DNA from: Xanthomonas hortorum pv. pelargonii
Lineage (GTDB): Bacteria > Pseudomonadota > Gammaproteobacteria > Xanthomonadales > Xanthomonadaceae
Assembly (NCBI RefSeq): GCF_024499015.1
Contig: NZ_CP098604.1
Span: forward strand, 5,084,001 to 5,148,000
Direction of reading: 5' to 3'
Length of the DNA stretch: 64,000 nucleotides
Positions within the stretch are counted from its first letter, which is position 1. Each line of letters starts with the position of its first letter. The notes beneath the pieces were generated by a model, which saw only the letters and a program-made list of their open reading frames with translations, was not told the DNA's origin and searched no databases. Shown here piece by piece: positions 54,936 through 64,000 of this stretch. Made by a program: the position numbers and the translations under genes.

Positions 54936-55109
54936 GCCGCAACGCGGGGCACCACGCTGTGGATTGGTAGACAAAAAGGTCCTGCGATGCAGGGCCTTTC
55001 TGATTCCGAGACAGGCCTGGGCGCGGCAGCATGCGCGATCTGGCACTGCCATGGACCGGCTTGTTCGCAACGCTTACCCTTGTCGGTCTTTCGACAAACG
55101 GTTGCAGTG

Positions 55110-56030
55110 ATGACAGCGCACACGGCTTATCCGATCGGCAGTGCAGGGCACCCCTGGGGTGAGGCAGAGCGCAGTGCATGGCGTGCACGCCAGCTGCGCC
55201 AGCGCAGTTATGCCGACGATGTCGTGCAGCCCGTCGAGCGCATGGATGCGCGCTTTGAACGCGTGCACTACGCAACGATCAGCGCGGCAACCGAACAGTA
55301 TCGGCTGATCGCACTGCGCACTGCCGACTGGGACCCTGCGCTGCCGTGTGCACTGGTCACCGGCGGTGTGCATGGTTATGAGACCAGTGGCGTGCAGGGC
55401 GCACTGCAGTTCTTGCAGCAACACGCCGCCCATTACGCGGGCCGGATCAATCTGCTGGTGGCGCCCTGCATCAATCCCTGGGGGTATGAGCGCATCCAGC
55501 GCTGGAATGCCGATGCAATCGATCCGAACCGTTCCTTTCGCGAGGACAGTCCTGCAGCAGAATCGGCCGCATTGATGCAGCTGCTCGCCGCACTGCCTGG
55601 GCAGATGCACGTGCATATCGATCTGCACGAAACCACCGACAGCGACGAAACCGAATTCCGCCCGGCGTTGGCCGCGCGCGACGGTGTTGCGTACGTGCCG
55701 GGCACTATTCCGGACGGCTTCTATCTGGTCGGCGACAGTGAAGATCCGCAGCCGGAATTTCAGCAGGCCGTGATTGCGGCGGTGGCGCAGATCCTACACA
55801 TCGCGCCTGCCGACGCGCAGGGCCAACTCATCGGCGCACCTGTGGTGGGCCATGGTGTCATCAACTATCCGGTGCGGCGTCTGGGCTTGTGCGCCGGCGT
55901 GACGCAGGCGCGCTATCGCACCACCACCGAGGTGTATCCGGACAGCCCGCGTGCAACGCCCGCGCAATGCAATGCGGCGCAGGTAGCGGCGATCTGTGCG
56001 GCACTGGATTACGCGCTGGCACATGCGTGA
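55110..56030 (+). CDS. M14/AstE-AspA family metallohydrolase
   Basis: A 306-residue Zn-dependent hydrolase of the succinylglutamate desuccinylase/aspartoacylase-like family. The Zn motif is CALVTGGVHGYETSGVQGA (HxxE), followed by INPWGYERIQRWNADAIDPNR (Arg/Asn substrate-binding) and the third ligand in HVHIDLHETTDSDETEF. The C-terminal beta domain follows. It probably removes an acyl or peptide group from a small substrate; the natural substrate is unknown. The start at ATG 55110 is preferred to an ATG 41 codons upstream. Confidence 0.8.
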   Translation: MTAHTAYPIGSAGHPWGEAERSAWRARQLRQRSYADDVVQPVERMDARFERVHYATISAATEQYRLIALRTADWDPALPCALVTGGVHGYETSGVQGALQFLQQHAAHYAGRINLLVAPCINPWGYERIQRWNADAIDPNRSFREDSPAAESAALMQLLAALPGQMHVHIDLHETTDSDETEFRPALAARDGVAYVPGTIPDGFYLVGDSEDPQPEFQQAVIAAVAQILHIAPADAQGQLIGAPVVGHGVINYPVRRLGLCAGVTQARYRTTTEVYPDSPRATPAQCNAAQVAAICAALDYALAHA

Positions 56031-56077
56031 AGACGCGCAGCCGGGAAAAGCAGGTCATAACGAATTCGGAGATCAGC

Positions 56078-56668
56078 ATGCCGCACGACACGGCCTGGCA
56101 CGATGGTATCTGGCTCAACCGGCCGAAGACAGTGGAGATCGATGGCGACACCTTGGAGGTGGTGACCGACCAGGCCACCGACTTCTGGCGCCAGACCCAT
56201 TACGGATTTACCCGCGATAGCGGGCATTTTCTGGGTGTCACGGCTGCAGCGGGTTTCACTGCGCAGCTGCGCGTGCGCACCCAATACGCATCGCTCTACG
56301 ACCAGGCTGGCATCATGGTGCGCCTGGACGAGCAGCGCTGGGTCAAGGCGGGCATCGAACTCAGCGACGGGCGCGCTATGCTCAGCAGCGTGCTGACCAA
56401 TCCGGTGTCGGACTGGGCGACCGGTCCCTACGAAGCCGATCCAAAGGATTTCTGGATCCGCGCCACCGTTGCCGAGGGTGTGTTGCGCCTACAGGTCTCT
56501 GCCGATGGACGCAGCTGGCCACTGATCAGGCTCTGCCCGTTCCCGGTGGCCGATGCCTATCGGGTCGGGCCGATGTGCTGCACGCCGGAGCGCGCGGGGT
56601 TGACGGTGCGCTTCTCCGACTGGACGCTGGGCCCACCATTGGGCAAGGCGCTGCACGATCTGAGTTGA
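56078..56668 (+). CDS. DUF1349 / YesU-like concanavalin-fold protein
   Basis: A 196-residue protein of the DUF1349 family, a jelly-roll beta-sandwich. Stretches are DFWRQTHYGFTRDSGHFLGV, YDQAGIMVRLDEQRWVKAGIEL, SDWATGPYEADPKDFWIRATV and VGPMCCTPERAGLTVRFSDW. There is no signal peptide. It lies 47 bases after the M14 gene and may be co-transcribed. The function is unknown, although the fold suggests carbohydrate binding. Confidence 0.8.
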   Translation: MPHDTAWHDGIWLNRPKTVEIDGDTLEVVTDQATDFWRQTHYGFTRDSGHFLGVTAAAGFTAQLRVRTQYASLYDQAGIMVRLDEQRWVKAGIELSDGRAMLSSVLTNPVSDWATGPYEADPKDFWIRATVAEGVLRLQVSADGRSWPLIRLCPFPVADAYRVGPMCCTPERAGLTVRFSDWTLGPPLGKALHDLS

Positions 56669-56677
56669 ACGCTGCGC

Positions 56678-58462
56678 TCACGGCAGTCGCTGCGCGGCCA
56701 GCGCCTGCGCAACGTAAGCGGCCACCAGGTGCGCTTCCATCGGGCGGGAGAGCAGATAGCCCTGCGCTTCGTCGCATCCCCAGCTACGCAACAGCGCAAT
56801 TTCGTCGGCATGTTCGACGCCTTCGGCCACGGTGCGATAGCCCAGCGCATTGGCCAGCCGCACCACCGCCTCGGCGCGCATCTGCATGCCGGCCTTGGTG
56901 GCAATGCCGGTGACCAGCGAGCGATCGAGCTTGAGCACGTTGACCGGCAACTCGGTGAGGTAACCGAAGTTGCTGTAGCCGGTGCCGAAATCGTCGATGG
57001 CCACGCTGACGCCGGCATCGCGCAGTGCGCGTAGCCGAGGAACTGCTTCCACATTGCTGCGCAACCAGCGGCCTTCGGTGATTTCCAATTCGATCCGCGA
57101 GGTGGGGATCGCCAGTTCCCTGCAGCGATTGATGACATCCGCAGCCAGATTGAGGTTGCCGAAATCGCGTGAAGACAGATTGATCGAGATCGAGAAATCC
57201 AGCCCCTGCGCCCGCCACTTGGCCAGCTGCACCAGCGCAGTTTCGATCACCCAGTTGGTGACGGTGCACATCAGGGCGGTCTTTTCGAACAGCGGAATGA
57301 ATTCGTCCGGGCCGATCGGGCCAAGACTGGCGTGGTGCCAGCGCAGCAGCGCTTCAAAACCGGTCACCGACAGGTCGGCAAGGTCGATGCGCGGCTGAAA
57401 CACCAGCCGGAAATCGCCGGCGTCCAATGCACGTTCTGCGTCCAATGCCAGGCGGTAAGAGCGTTGAATCGCATCGTCGTGCAGGGCGCTGTACCAGCAC
57501 ACGATGGCGTGGTTGTTGATCGCATCGCCCAACGCCACCAGCCCCTTGCGCATGACGTCGTTGGTGTCGGGTTGCTGCGGCGCAAAGCGCACAACACCGG
57601 CGTGAAAGGTCAACGACATCGGCACGCCGGCCGCATCCATCGGCTGATGCAACATGTCCCGCAGATCGAGCAACAGGTCTTCCATCTCGTCGGGCGCAGA
57701 GTTCAACAGAAAGAACGCAAACCGCATCGGTGCCACGTGATACACGGTGGCCTTGCCACGCAGTGCGCGGGTCAGCACGTAGCTGGCGTGCCGTATCAAC
57801 TCTTCCAACGGTTGCATGCCCAGCGCCTGGCGTGCTTCGTTGGCGGCCTGGGTGTCGTAGACCTCGATGAACGAGGCGATGGTCGGCACGCAGTGGCTGC
57901 CAAAGGCGAGGGCATCCAGATCCGATTGCAGCTGACGCGCATTGAGCAGGCCGCTATGCGGTTCGCGACGGCCGGCGCCGAACTGCAATTCAAGTTGCGC
58001 GGCGGCCACGTTGGCGAACATCAACAGTTGCTGATGCTCCTGGCTGGCCAGATGGCGCTCACGCGTATCGATCACGCACAGCGTGCCGGAGACGCCGGTT
58101 TGCTGTGTGCCGACCGGCACACAGGCGATGAAGCGCGCAGGCAATCCCGGGAAGGCTGCATCGCCGAGCTGAATCGGTGCCAGCGCGGAGTGGCCGATCA
58201 GCTCCGAAACGCCGTTGGCGGCGGCATTGACCTGACAACACGACGCGATGGCTTGTTCGACATGGCCGATGCTGATGCCGCGCGCCGCCAGCACACGTAA
58301 GCGGCCGCCTTCGGTAATGGTCAGCGCAGCAGCGGGCGCTACCAATGCATGGCAGATCAGGCGTGCGATCTGATCGAGCGGCTCCATCCCGCCCAGATCG
58401 ATCGGCACTCCTGACCAGTCGGCATGCCGTTCCTGCGTTTTGTTGTCCAGAGCAAGCGTCAT
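56678..58462 (-). CDS. GAF-degenerate GGDEF-EAL cyclic-di-GMP phosphodiesterase
   Basis: A 594-residue protein from ATG 58462. The GAF domain (about 15-165) has FIACVPVGTQQTGVSGTLCVIDT. The GGDEF-like domain (about 180-330) lacks the signature: at the A-site place it reads YHVAPMRFAFFLLNSA. The EAL domain (about 345-590) is intact, with GFEALLRW, SINLSSRDF, RIELEITEG, AIDDFGTGYSNFGYL, VLKLDRSLV, AEGVEHAD and CDEAQGYLLSRPM, covering the catalytic and metal-binding positions. It should hydrolyse c-di-GMP, responding to a ligand in GAF. Other Met codons at 58498 and 58564 are possible starts. Confidence 0.85.
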   Translation of the reverse strand: MTLALDNKTQERHADWSGVPIDLGGMEPLDQIARLICHALVAPAAALTITEGGRLRVLAARGISIGHVEQAIASCCQVNAAANGVSELIGHSALAPIQLGDAAFPGLPARFIACVPVGTQQTGVSGTLCVIDTRERHLASQEHQQLLMFANVAAAQLELQFGAGRREPHSGLLNARQLQSDLDALAFGSHCVPTIASFIEVYDTQAANEARQALGMQPLEELIRHASYVLTRALRGKATVYHVAPMRFAFFLLNSAPDEMEDLLLDLRDMLHQPMDAAGVPMSLTFHAGVVRFAPQQPDTNDVMRKGLVALGDAINNHAIVCWYSALHDDAIQRSYRLALDAERALDAGDFRLVFQPRIDLADLSVTGFEALLRWHHASLGPIGPDEFIPLFEKTALMCTVTNWVIETALVQLAKWRAQGLDFSISINLSSRDFGNLNLAADVINRCRELAIPTSRIELEITEGRWLRSNVEAVPRLRALRDAGVSVAIDDFGTGYSNFGYLTELPVNVLKLDRSLVTGIATKAGMQMRAEAVVRLANALGYRTVAEGVEHADEIALLRSWGCDEAQGYLLSRPMEAHLVAAYVAQALAAQRLP

Positions 58463-58564
58463 GCCATCAGAGTCCGTGTTGAAGATCACACACTGCATGG
58501 CTACTAGAAACAAACCGGAGTCATCGGCAGGTGACGACCATCTGGGATCTGATCCACATCCCAT

Positions 58565-59242
58565 GCCCGATGTAATGCACGAAAAAACGGTATCACATCA
58601 GCAGGCTCTGCAAGCGTTGTTTCAATAAGTTTCGCTCACCGCAGATACGCGGTCGGCTGAGTTCTGAGGGAAATGTTCATTGGTATTAATCTAGAAAACG
58701 ATTGCAGTGATTCTCCAAACGATTGCAATACAAGTCTCTGGGTTGCCGGCTGAATATACGAATTTTTGCATCGCAGCATCCTTTAATAACATTCCGCGCC
58801 TATTGTTCGGTTCGCTAGCAAGGCTTTGCGCGCGCATCTGTCTTCTTTTAACTACCAGCCTCATCCAATCATATTCCGCATAGATCGTGGATAAATTCGC
58901 ATTTTCACGGTTAATCTGGTGGTGCATGGAGCGTGCGCTATTGCGGATGAGGCACGTCACCACCTCTAGCGAGCCCGAGCAAACCAGTCGACAGATTTTG
59001 TTTGTGTAACGGATGAGTTTATGGTTAGTGATATTCCGCACAGTTTCAGCCGTGCCGCTTCGCCTATTAATCGCAGCATGTTCTTTATCGGGATTGGTAT
59101 TAATCTCCGTCACGCTTGAACTACCCAGGTCTGAAGCAGTACGTCCTTTTTTAAACCGACTCAACCATTGGTCAACTCTCGTCTTTGAAGGCGCGTGCAT
59201 GGGCACACGCCGGTCTCTGTACGGCAATCAGGGGAAAATGAA
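58565..59242. other. AT-richer gap before the autotransporter gene
   Basis: About 680 bases without a confident gene. From 58630 the sequence is clearly lower in GC than the rest of the window, with blocks such as TTTAATAACATTCC and AATTCGC. A 178-codon minus-strand frame (58691-59227) has no recognisable motif and its codon use does not match neighbours. This is probably the adhesin's regulatory region or transferred DNA. Confidence 0.55.
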
Positions 59243-62200
59243 ATGAATCGTGCATTTGCGCTGGTCTGGAACGCGGCGATTGGCAATTGGGTCGTAACGC
59301 ATGAGTTGGTGCGTCGGCGGCGCAAGTCCGGGGCAACCCGTCGTTGTTTGTCGAGCCTGGTTGTGTTGGCGGTGGGGGCCGCCGCACCCGCTTTGGCCTG
59401 GGGAGCATGTACACCGGCGCTACCTGCGGCGGGCGCAACCGTCACCTGCACCGGATTGCCGATCACCAGCAACAGTTTTGCCAGCGGCGCAAACAACTTG
59501 ACGGTCAATGTCGCAGCCGGCACGCAAATGACTGCCGGGTTGCTCGGTGGCACCGCCATCGCGCTCAGTGGTACCAATGCCACGCTCAACAACAGCGGCA
59601 CCGTCGATCCGTCGGTGCTGGGTCTGTTGTCGGTGTTGAGCACCGGTGTCACCATGGGCAATGCCAGTTCCACGTTGGTCACTGCCAATAACCTAAGCAC
59701 CGGCACGATCTACGGCACCGGCGGCCTGCTCGGTGCCAACCTGCTCAATCTCGACGGCATGGCGCTGGGCATTACCTCGGCCAGCAATGGCGTTGTGCAG
59801 ATCAACAACGCAGGCCTGATCGATAGCCGTGCATTGTTGAATCTGTCAGTCCTGAGTTCCGATACGCCGGTGATTGCGGTCAGCGGCGGCGGTACCGTCA
59901 ATGCGGTCAATACCGGCACCATCAACGGACGTGTGGGCTTCCAGAGTTCGGCCACCGGCAATACCTTCGTCAACTCGGGCACCATCAACGGCAGCGTGTC
60001 GCTGGGGGCGGGCAGCACCAACAGCTTCACTGCAGTGACGGGCGGCAGCGTCAACAGCAGCGGTGGACTGGCGCTTGAACTGCTGGGTCCCGGCGGCTTG
60101 CTGAGCTTCGCGCAGACCGGCGTGGTGGATGGCGGTGCAGGCGGCACCAATACATTGATCCTGCAGAATTCGGCAACCGGCACCGGCACTGGCAGTACCG
60201 GTGTTGGATCGCTCAGCACGGCGCAGTACATCAATTTCGGCAGCCTGCGCGTCAACAGCGGTACCTGGTCGGTCGGTGGCGGCAGCAACTTTGGCAGCAG
60301 CGCGCTCAATGGCGGCGTGCTGCAGTTCGCAAACCCTGCCCAGCTCGGCACCAGTATCGCTGCCAATGGCGGTGCACTGGAAGCCACTGCCGCAGGGTTG
60401 ACGCTGAATCCCACCGGCGGCATCGCGCTGGGTGCAGGTGGGTTGACCTTGCAAGGTGCCAACGGCTTGACCGTCGCCAGCCCAATCACCGGCACCGGTG
60501 CGGTGACCAAGACCGGCACCGGTGCCTTGGGTTTGACCGGTGCCAATACCTTTAGCGGCGGCGTGAACCTGCTCGGTGGCGCGCTGACCGTCGGCAACAA
60601 CGGCGCGCTGGGAACCGGCACCGTCAACGCATCTGCTGGCAGCCTACTTTCAAGTGCTGCAGTCAACTTGCCGAACGCGTTCGTACTCAACGATTTCATC
60701 GGCATCGGCGGTGCCAGCAACCTGCGGCTTGGCGGCGGTATCAGCGGTGCTGGGGCGCTGAACAAGATCGGCACCGGCACGCTGACCCTTGGCGGCACCA
60801 ATACCTACGCCGGTGGTACCTCGCTGGGTGCTGGCACCGTGCTGCTGGAAACCTCCGGTGCGCTCGGCACCGGCACGGTGACCGCAGCGGGCGGGCTACT
60901 GGATACCACTGCTCCGCTGACACTGAACAATGCATTTGCGCTGACCAACACCCTGGGCCTGGGTGCCAGCAGCAATGCGCTGACCTTGAACGGCACGCTT
61001 GCCGGTGCCGGTGGCATCAACAAGACCGGCACCGGCACGCTCGCGCTCAACGGCACCAACACGTATACCGGCGGAACCACGCTGGCGTCGGGCGCGTTGC
61101 AGCTCGGCACGGCCTCCGCACTGGGAACGGGCGCATTGAATGTCACCGGCCCGGCCAACCTGAGCACCGGCGCTGCGTTGACGGTGGCCAACGGCATCAG
61201 CCTCGCCGGTCCGTTGAACTGGACCGGCGCGCAGGCGCTGACCCTCAGCGGTGCCATCACTGGCGGCGGCAGTTTGATCAAGAGCGGTGCGGGCGACCTC
61301 ACGCTGACCAACAGTAATGCCTATACCGGCGGTACCACGCTGAGCACCGGGCGGCTGGTGGTCGGCTCCAACGCGGCGCTGGGCACCGGCACGCTGACTG
61401 CCAGTGGCGGCGTGCTCGATGCGGCCACAGCGGCAACGCTAGGCAATGCCATTACGCTGACCGACACCATGGGCGTGGGCAGCAACGGCACCGCCTTGAA
61501 CTTGACGGGCACGATTGGCGGCAGCGGTACGTTGAACAAACTCGGCACCGGCACACTCACGCTCGGTGGGCTCAACACCTATGCCGGCGGCACGTTGCTC
61601 AATGCCGGCGTCCTGCAGGTGACCAATGACGGATCACTCGGCAGCGGTGCATTGACCGTCACCGGTAATGCCAGTCTGCAGGGCACGGTGCCTACCACGG
61701 TGGCCAACGATATTGCGCTGACCACCGGCGCGCTCAGCCTCGATGGCACGCAGGCACTGACCCTGAGCGGCGATATCAGCGGTGCGGGCAGCCTGATCAA
61801 ATCCGGCAGCGGCGACCTGACGTTGAGCGGCAACAGTTTTTACAGCGGTGGCACCGTGCTCAACACGGGCCGGCTCATCGTCGGCAGCGACACCGCGCTG
61901 GGTGTTGGCGCACTCAATGCAGCCGCCGGTACGACCTTGGACACGGCGGCAGTGAGCACGCTCGCCAATGCCATCGCACTGGCTGGCCTGGTCAATGTGG
62001 GTGGCAGCAATGCGCTGACGCTCAATGGTGCGATCACCGGCGCCGGCAGTCTCGACAAGCTCGGTCCTGCCAGTCTGACATTGGCCGGCAACAACACCTA
62101 TGCCGGTGGTACGCGATTGTCTGCAGGCAGTCTGGTATTGGGCAGCGATACGGCGTTGGGCACAGGCACCCTGACCATCGGCGGCGGTCTGCTCGACAGC

Positions 62201-64000
62201 ACCGCAGCACGCATCGTCGATAACAACGTGGCACTGGAAGCGGATCTGCAACTCGGCGGCAGCCAGGATCTTGCGCTCAACGGCGTTGTCAGCGGCGTGG
62301 GTGGGGTGATCAAGGACGGCGGCGCCACACTCACCCTGGGTGGACCAAACACCTTTGCCGGCGGCGTGGATCTCAATGCAGGCGCGTTGCTGATCGGCAA
62401 CGCCACTGCACTGGGCAGCGGCGTGCTGACAGCAGCCGATGGCACGCAACTGCAAGCCACCACCGCAACCACGATCGGCAACGATGTCGCCCTGAACGGC
62501 GCGCTCTCGCTTACCGGCAACAACGATCTTGGCGTGACCGGTATCGTCAGTGGCGCAGGTAGCCTGATCAAGCAGGGCGCTGGTGCGCTCACGCTCTCCG
62601 GCAACAACCTCTACACCGGTGGCACCGTGCTGGACACCGGCACCTTGGTGGTCGGCAGCAACACTGCACTGGGCACCGGCGCACTCACCGCTGCCGATGG
62701 GACGCAACTCACTGCCAGCACTGCAGTGACGTTGCAGAACGCGCTCAACGTTACCGGCCAACTCGGCATCGATGGCCAGGACCTCACGCTCGATGGTGTG
62801 ATCGATGGCGCCGGCAGCTTGATCAAGAACGGCCCCCAGACGCTCACCCTTACTGGCAACAATACCTGGGTGGGCGGCCTGCAATTGCAGGGCGGCGCGT
62901 TGCTGGTCGGCAGCGATACCGCACTGGGATTAGGCACGCTGACTGCGGCAGCTGGCACCACGCTGGATGCCACCACCGCAGTGACACTGGGCAATGCGCT
63001 CGCATTGAACGGCGCGTTGACGCTGCCCAGCACGCAGGACACCACGCTCAATGGCGTGATCAGCGGCGTCGGCAGTCTGGATAAACAAGGCGCGGCCACG
63101 CTGACCTTGAACAACGCCAACACCTTCAGCGGCGGCGTTGCGCTGGATGCAGGGCGTGTGGTGTTGGGTAACGACACTGCGTTGGGAGTGGGTGGTCTGC
63201 TGGTCGGCGGTGCTGCGGAACTGGATACCAATGCAGCGCTGACGCTGGGCAACACGGTGCAGTTGAATGATCAGCTCACCCTGATCGGCAGCAACGATCT
63301 GACGTTGAACGGTGCCATCAGCGGCACCGGTAGCCTGATCAAGAATGGCGCCACCACGTTGTCGCTCAATGCAGGCAACACGTACGCAGGCGGCACCACA
63401 TTGGCTGCTGGCACCATTGCGGTCGGTGCGAACGATGCGCTTGGTACCGGCAGTCTGTCGGTCGTCGGCAACGCGGCGTTGAGCAATGCGATCGCGGTGG
63501 CATTGGGCAACGACATCGCACTTGGCGCAGCGCTCACCGTGGACAACGGTGCGGACATGCTGGCCAGCGGCAACATCAGCGGTGCCGGCGACTTGATCAA
63601 GACCGGCATCGGCACGTTGACCTTGACGGGCAACAATACCTACACCGGCCCGTTGGCGATTCAGGCCGGCACGCTGGTGGCCAGCACCGGCGCGGCGCTG
63701 GGCAATGCCAGCAACGTCGATGTCGCTGCGGGCGCAGTGTTGAACCTGACCAACGGCGGCCTGATCACCGCGCTCAGCGGTGCCGGCAATGTCGACACCG
63801 ATGCAGGCGGCACACTGCAATTAGGCGGCGGCGATTTTGCCGGCAGCCTGGGCGGTGGCGGCAATCTGGACAAGGTCGGCGTAGACACGGTGCGCTTGCT
63901 CGGCACCAGCGTGATCGGTGGTACCACCCAAGTCAGCGGCGGCACCTTGGATATGATCGGCAGCCTCGGCACCAGCGCGTTGAACGTGGCGCTCGGCGGC
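59243..64000 (+). CDS. Large autotransporter-type adhesin (5' part; continues past window)
   Basis: The frame is open from ATG 59243 (AGGGG ribosome-binding site) to 64000, 1586 codons, with no stop. It begins MNRAFALVWNAAIGNWVV, an ESPR (extended signal peptide region), then a basic stretch RRRRK and hydrophobic core ending APALA (cleavage near residue 52). The passenger is rich in Gly, Thr, Asn, Leu and Ala. A 5' domain (60-400) of non-repeated beta-helix is followed by about 13 PATR-type repeats of ~86 residues (LTLxGxNTYxGGTxLxxGxLxVGxxxALGTG). The translocator is outside the window. It is predicted to be an outer-membrane-anchored adhesin secreted by the type Va route. Confidence 0.92.
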   Translation, partial: MNRAFALVWNAAIGNWVVTHELVRRRRKSGATRRCLSSLVVLAVGAAAPALAWGACTPALPAAGATVTCTGLPITSNSFASGANNLTVNVAAGTQMTAGLLGGTAIALSGTNATLNNSGTVDPSVLGLLSVLSTGVTMGNASSTLVTANNLSTGTIYGTGGLLGANLLNLDGMALGITSASNGVVQINNAGLIDSRALLNLSVLSSDTPVIAVSGGGTVNAVNTGTINGRVGFQSSATGNTFVNSGTINGSVSLGAGSTNSFTAVTGGSVNSSGGLALELLGPGGLLSFAQTGVVDGGAGGTNTLILQNSATGTGTGSTGVGSLSTAQYINFGSLRVNSGTWSVGGGSNFGSSALNGGVLQFANPAQLGTSIAANGGALEATAAGLTLNPTGGIALGAGGLTLQGANGLTVASPITGTGAVTKTGTGALGLTGANTFSGGVNLLGGALTVGNNGALGTGTVNASAGSLLSSAAVNLPNAFVLNDFIGIGGASNLRLGGGISGAGALNKIGTGTLTLGGTNTYAGGTSLGAGTVLLETSGALGTGTVTAAGGLLDTTAPLTLNNAFALTNTLGLGASSNALTLNGTLAGAGGINKTGTGTLALNGTNTYTGGTTLASGALQLGTASALGTGALNVTGPANLSTGAALTVANGISLAGPLNWTGAQALTLSGAITGGGSLIKSGAGDLTLTNSNAYTGGTTLSTGRLVVGSNAALGTGTLTASGGVLDAATAATLGNAITLTDTMGVGSNGTALNLTGTIGGSGTLNKLGTGTLTLGGLNTYAGGTLLNAGVLQVTNDGSLGSGALTVTGNASLQGTVPTTVANDIALTTGALSLDGTQALTLSGDISGAGSLIKSGSGDLTLSGNSFYSGGTVLNTGRLIVGSDTALGVGALNAAAGTTLDTAAVSTLANAIALAGLVNVGGSNALTLNGAITGAGSLDKLGPASLTLAGNNTYAGGTRLSAGSLVLGSDTALGTGTLTIGGGLLDSTAARIVDNNVALEADLQLGGSQDLALNGVVSGVGGVIKDGGATLTLGGPNTFAGGVDLNAGALLIGNATALGSGVLTAADGTQLQATTATTIGNDVALNGALSLTGNNDLGVTGIVSGAGSLIKQGAGALTLSGNNLYTGGTVLDTGTLVVGSNTALGTGALTAADGTQLTASTAVTLQNALNVTGQLGIDGQDLTLDGVIDGAGSLIKNGPQTLTLTGNNTWVGGLQLQGGALLVGSDTALGLGTLTAAAGTTLDATTAVTLGNALALNGALTLPSTQDTTLNGVISGVGSLDKQGAATLTLNNANTFSGGVALDAGRVVLGNDTALGVGGLLVGGAAELDTNAALTLGNTVQLNDQLTLIGSNDLTLNGAISGTGSLIKNGATTLSLNAGNTYAGGTTLAAGTIAVGANDALGTGSLSVVGNAALSNAIAVALGNDIALGAALTVDNGADMLASGNISGAGDLIKTGIGTLTLTGNNTYTGPLAIQAGTLVASTGAALGNASNVDVAAGAVLNLTNGGLITALSGAGNVDTDAGGTLQLGGGDFAGSLGGGGNLDKVGVDTVRLLGTSVIGGTTQVSGGTLDMIGSLGTSALNVALGG
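60498..63720 (+). repeat. Tandem passenger-associated (PATR-type) repeats in the adhesin gene
   Basis: About 13 repeats, spaced 255-263 bases apart, begin near 60498, 60753, 61011, 61270, 61528, 61791, 62046, 62303, 62560, 62815, 63073, 63328 and 63589. Each has K-x-G-x(4)-LTL, then N-x-YxGGT, L-x(3)-L-x-V-G-x(3)-ALG. Divergence between copies is considerable at base level, so they are old, not recent tandem duplications. Confidence 0.85.

Noticed and set aside
58691..59227. 178-codon minus-strand frame in the AT-richer gap
   Set aside because: No recognisable domain, no good ribosome-binding site and codon usage unlike its neighbours.
60498..63720. Regularly spaced repeats as a CRISPR-like array
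   Set aside because: The period of ~257 bases, the protein-level conservation and the open frame show that they are coding repeats.
59710..63972. Series of long minus-strand open frames rich in Pro, Val, Ser and Ala
   Set aside because: They are complementary to the Gly/Thr/Asn-rich repeats of the adhesin and have no motif or ribosome-binding sites.

Overview
The window is high-GC gammaproteobacterial chromosome. Gene content, gene order (clpS-clpA-infA-aat-trxB-ftsK-lolA-rarA; ndk-rlmN-pilF-rodZ-yfgM-bamB-der) and protein sequences fit the genus Xanthomonas; the species or pathovar cannot be fixed from sequence alone. No tRNA, rRNA, CRISPR array or prophage was seen.

Region 1 (1-28 kb) is mostly core housekeeping: tRNA thiolation (mnmA, cut by the left edge), a Nudix hydrolase, the ClpS/ClpA adaptor-unfoldase pair, IF-1, the N-end-rule transferase aat (probably frameshifted at its start), thioredoxin reductase, the FtsK translocase, LolA, RarA and the fluoride channel CrcB. 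A fatty-acid beta-oxidation operon follows (TetR regulator, FadB-like fusion, thiolase) with a PsrA-like palindrome ahead of it, then ndk, rlmN, the pilus lipoprotein, rodZ, yfgM, bamB and der.

Region 2 (26.8-44.9 kb) is a nitrate-assimilation island with its cofactor genes: two MoeA paralogues, a MoeB with an N-terminal rhodanese domain, MobA, CysG with a truncated methyltransferase half, a separate CobA, the sensor pair NasS/NasT, a nitrate MFS transporter, NirB, NirD and an assimilatory nitrate reductase. The leader of the transport/reductase operon is the most striking signal. A canonical sigma-54 promoter is followed at once by two hairpins, each with the hexaloop AACGGC (A1, G4, the ANTAR recognition pattern), and then by a 15-bp intrinsic terminator with nine T. 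NasT, encoded 2 kb upstream, carries an ANTAR domain. The expected circuit is nitrogen-limitation promoter activation combined with nitrate-responsive antitermination. Two MITE-like inverted-repeat elements lie between nasS and this promoter.

Region 3 (44.9-51 kb) is a minus-strand, tightly overlapping operon for a CDP-sugar and its glycan: glycosyltransferase, glucose-1-phosphate cytidylyltransferase, an SDR, an RfbC-like epimerase, a SAF-domain oxidoreductase and an acyltransferase.

Region 4 (51-64 kb) is accessory. An FAD oxidoreductase gene (LhgO-like) is split by an IS5-family element with a TTAG target duplication, and the element's own transposase is frameshifted. Downstream are a KGG-repeat stress protein with its own sigma-54 promoter, a DUF892 ferritin-like protein, an M14/AstE-like hydrolase, a DUF1349 protein, a GAF-degenerate GGDEF-EAL phosphodiesterase, an AT-richer gene-poor gap, and the first 1586 codons of a large repeat-rich autotransporter adhesin that runs off the right edge.
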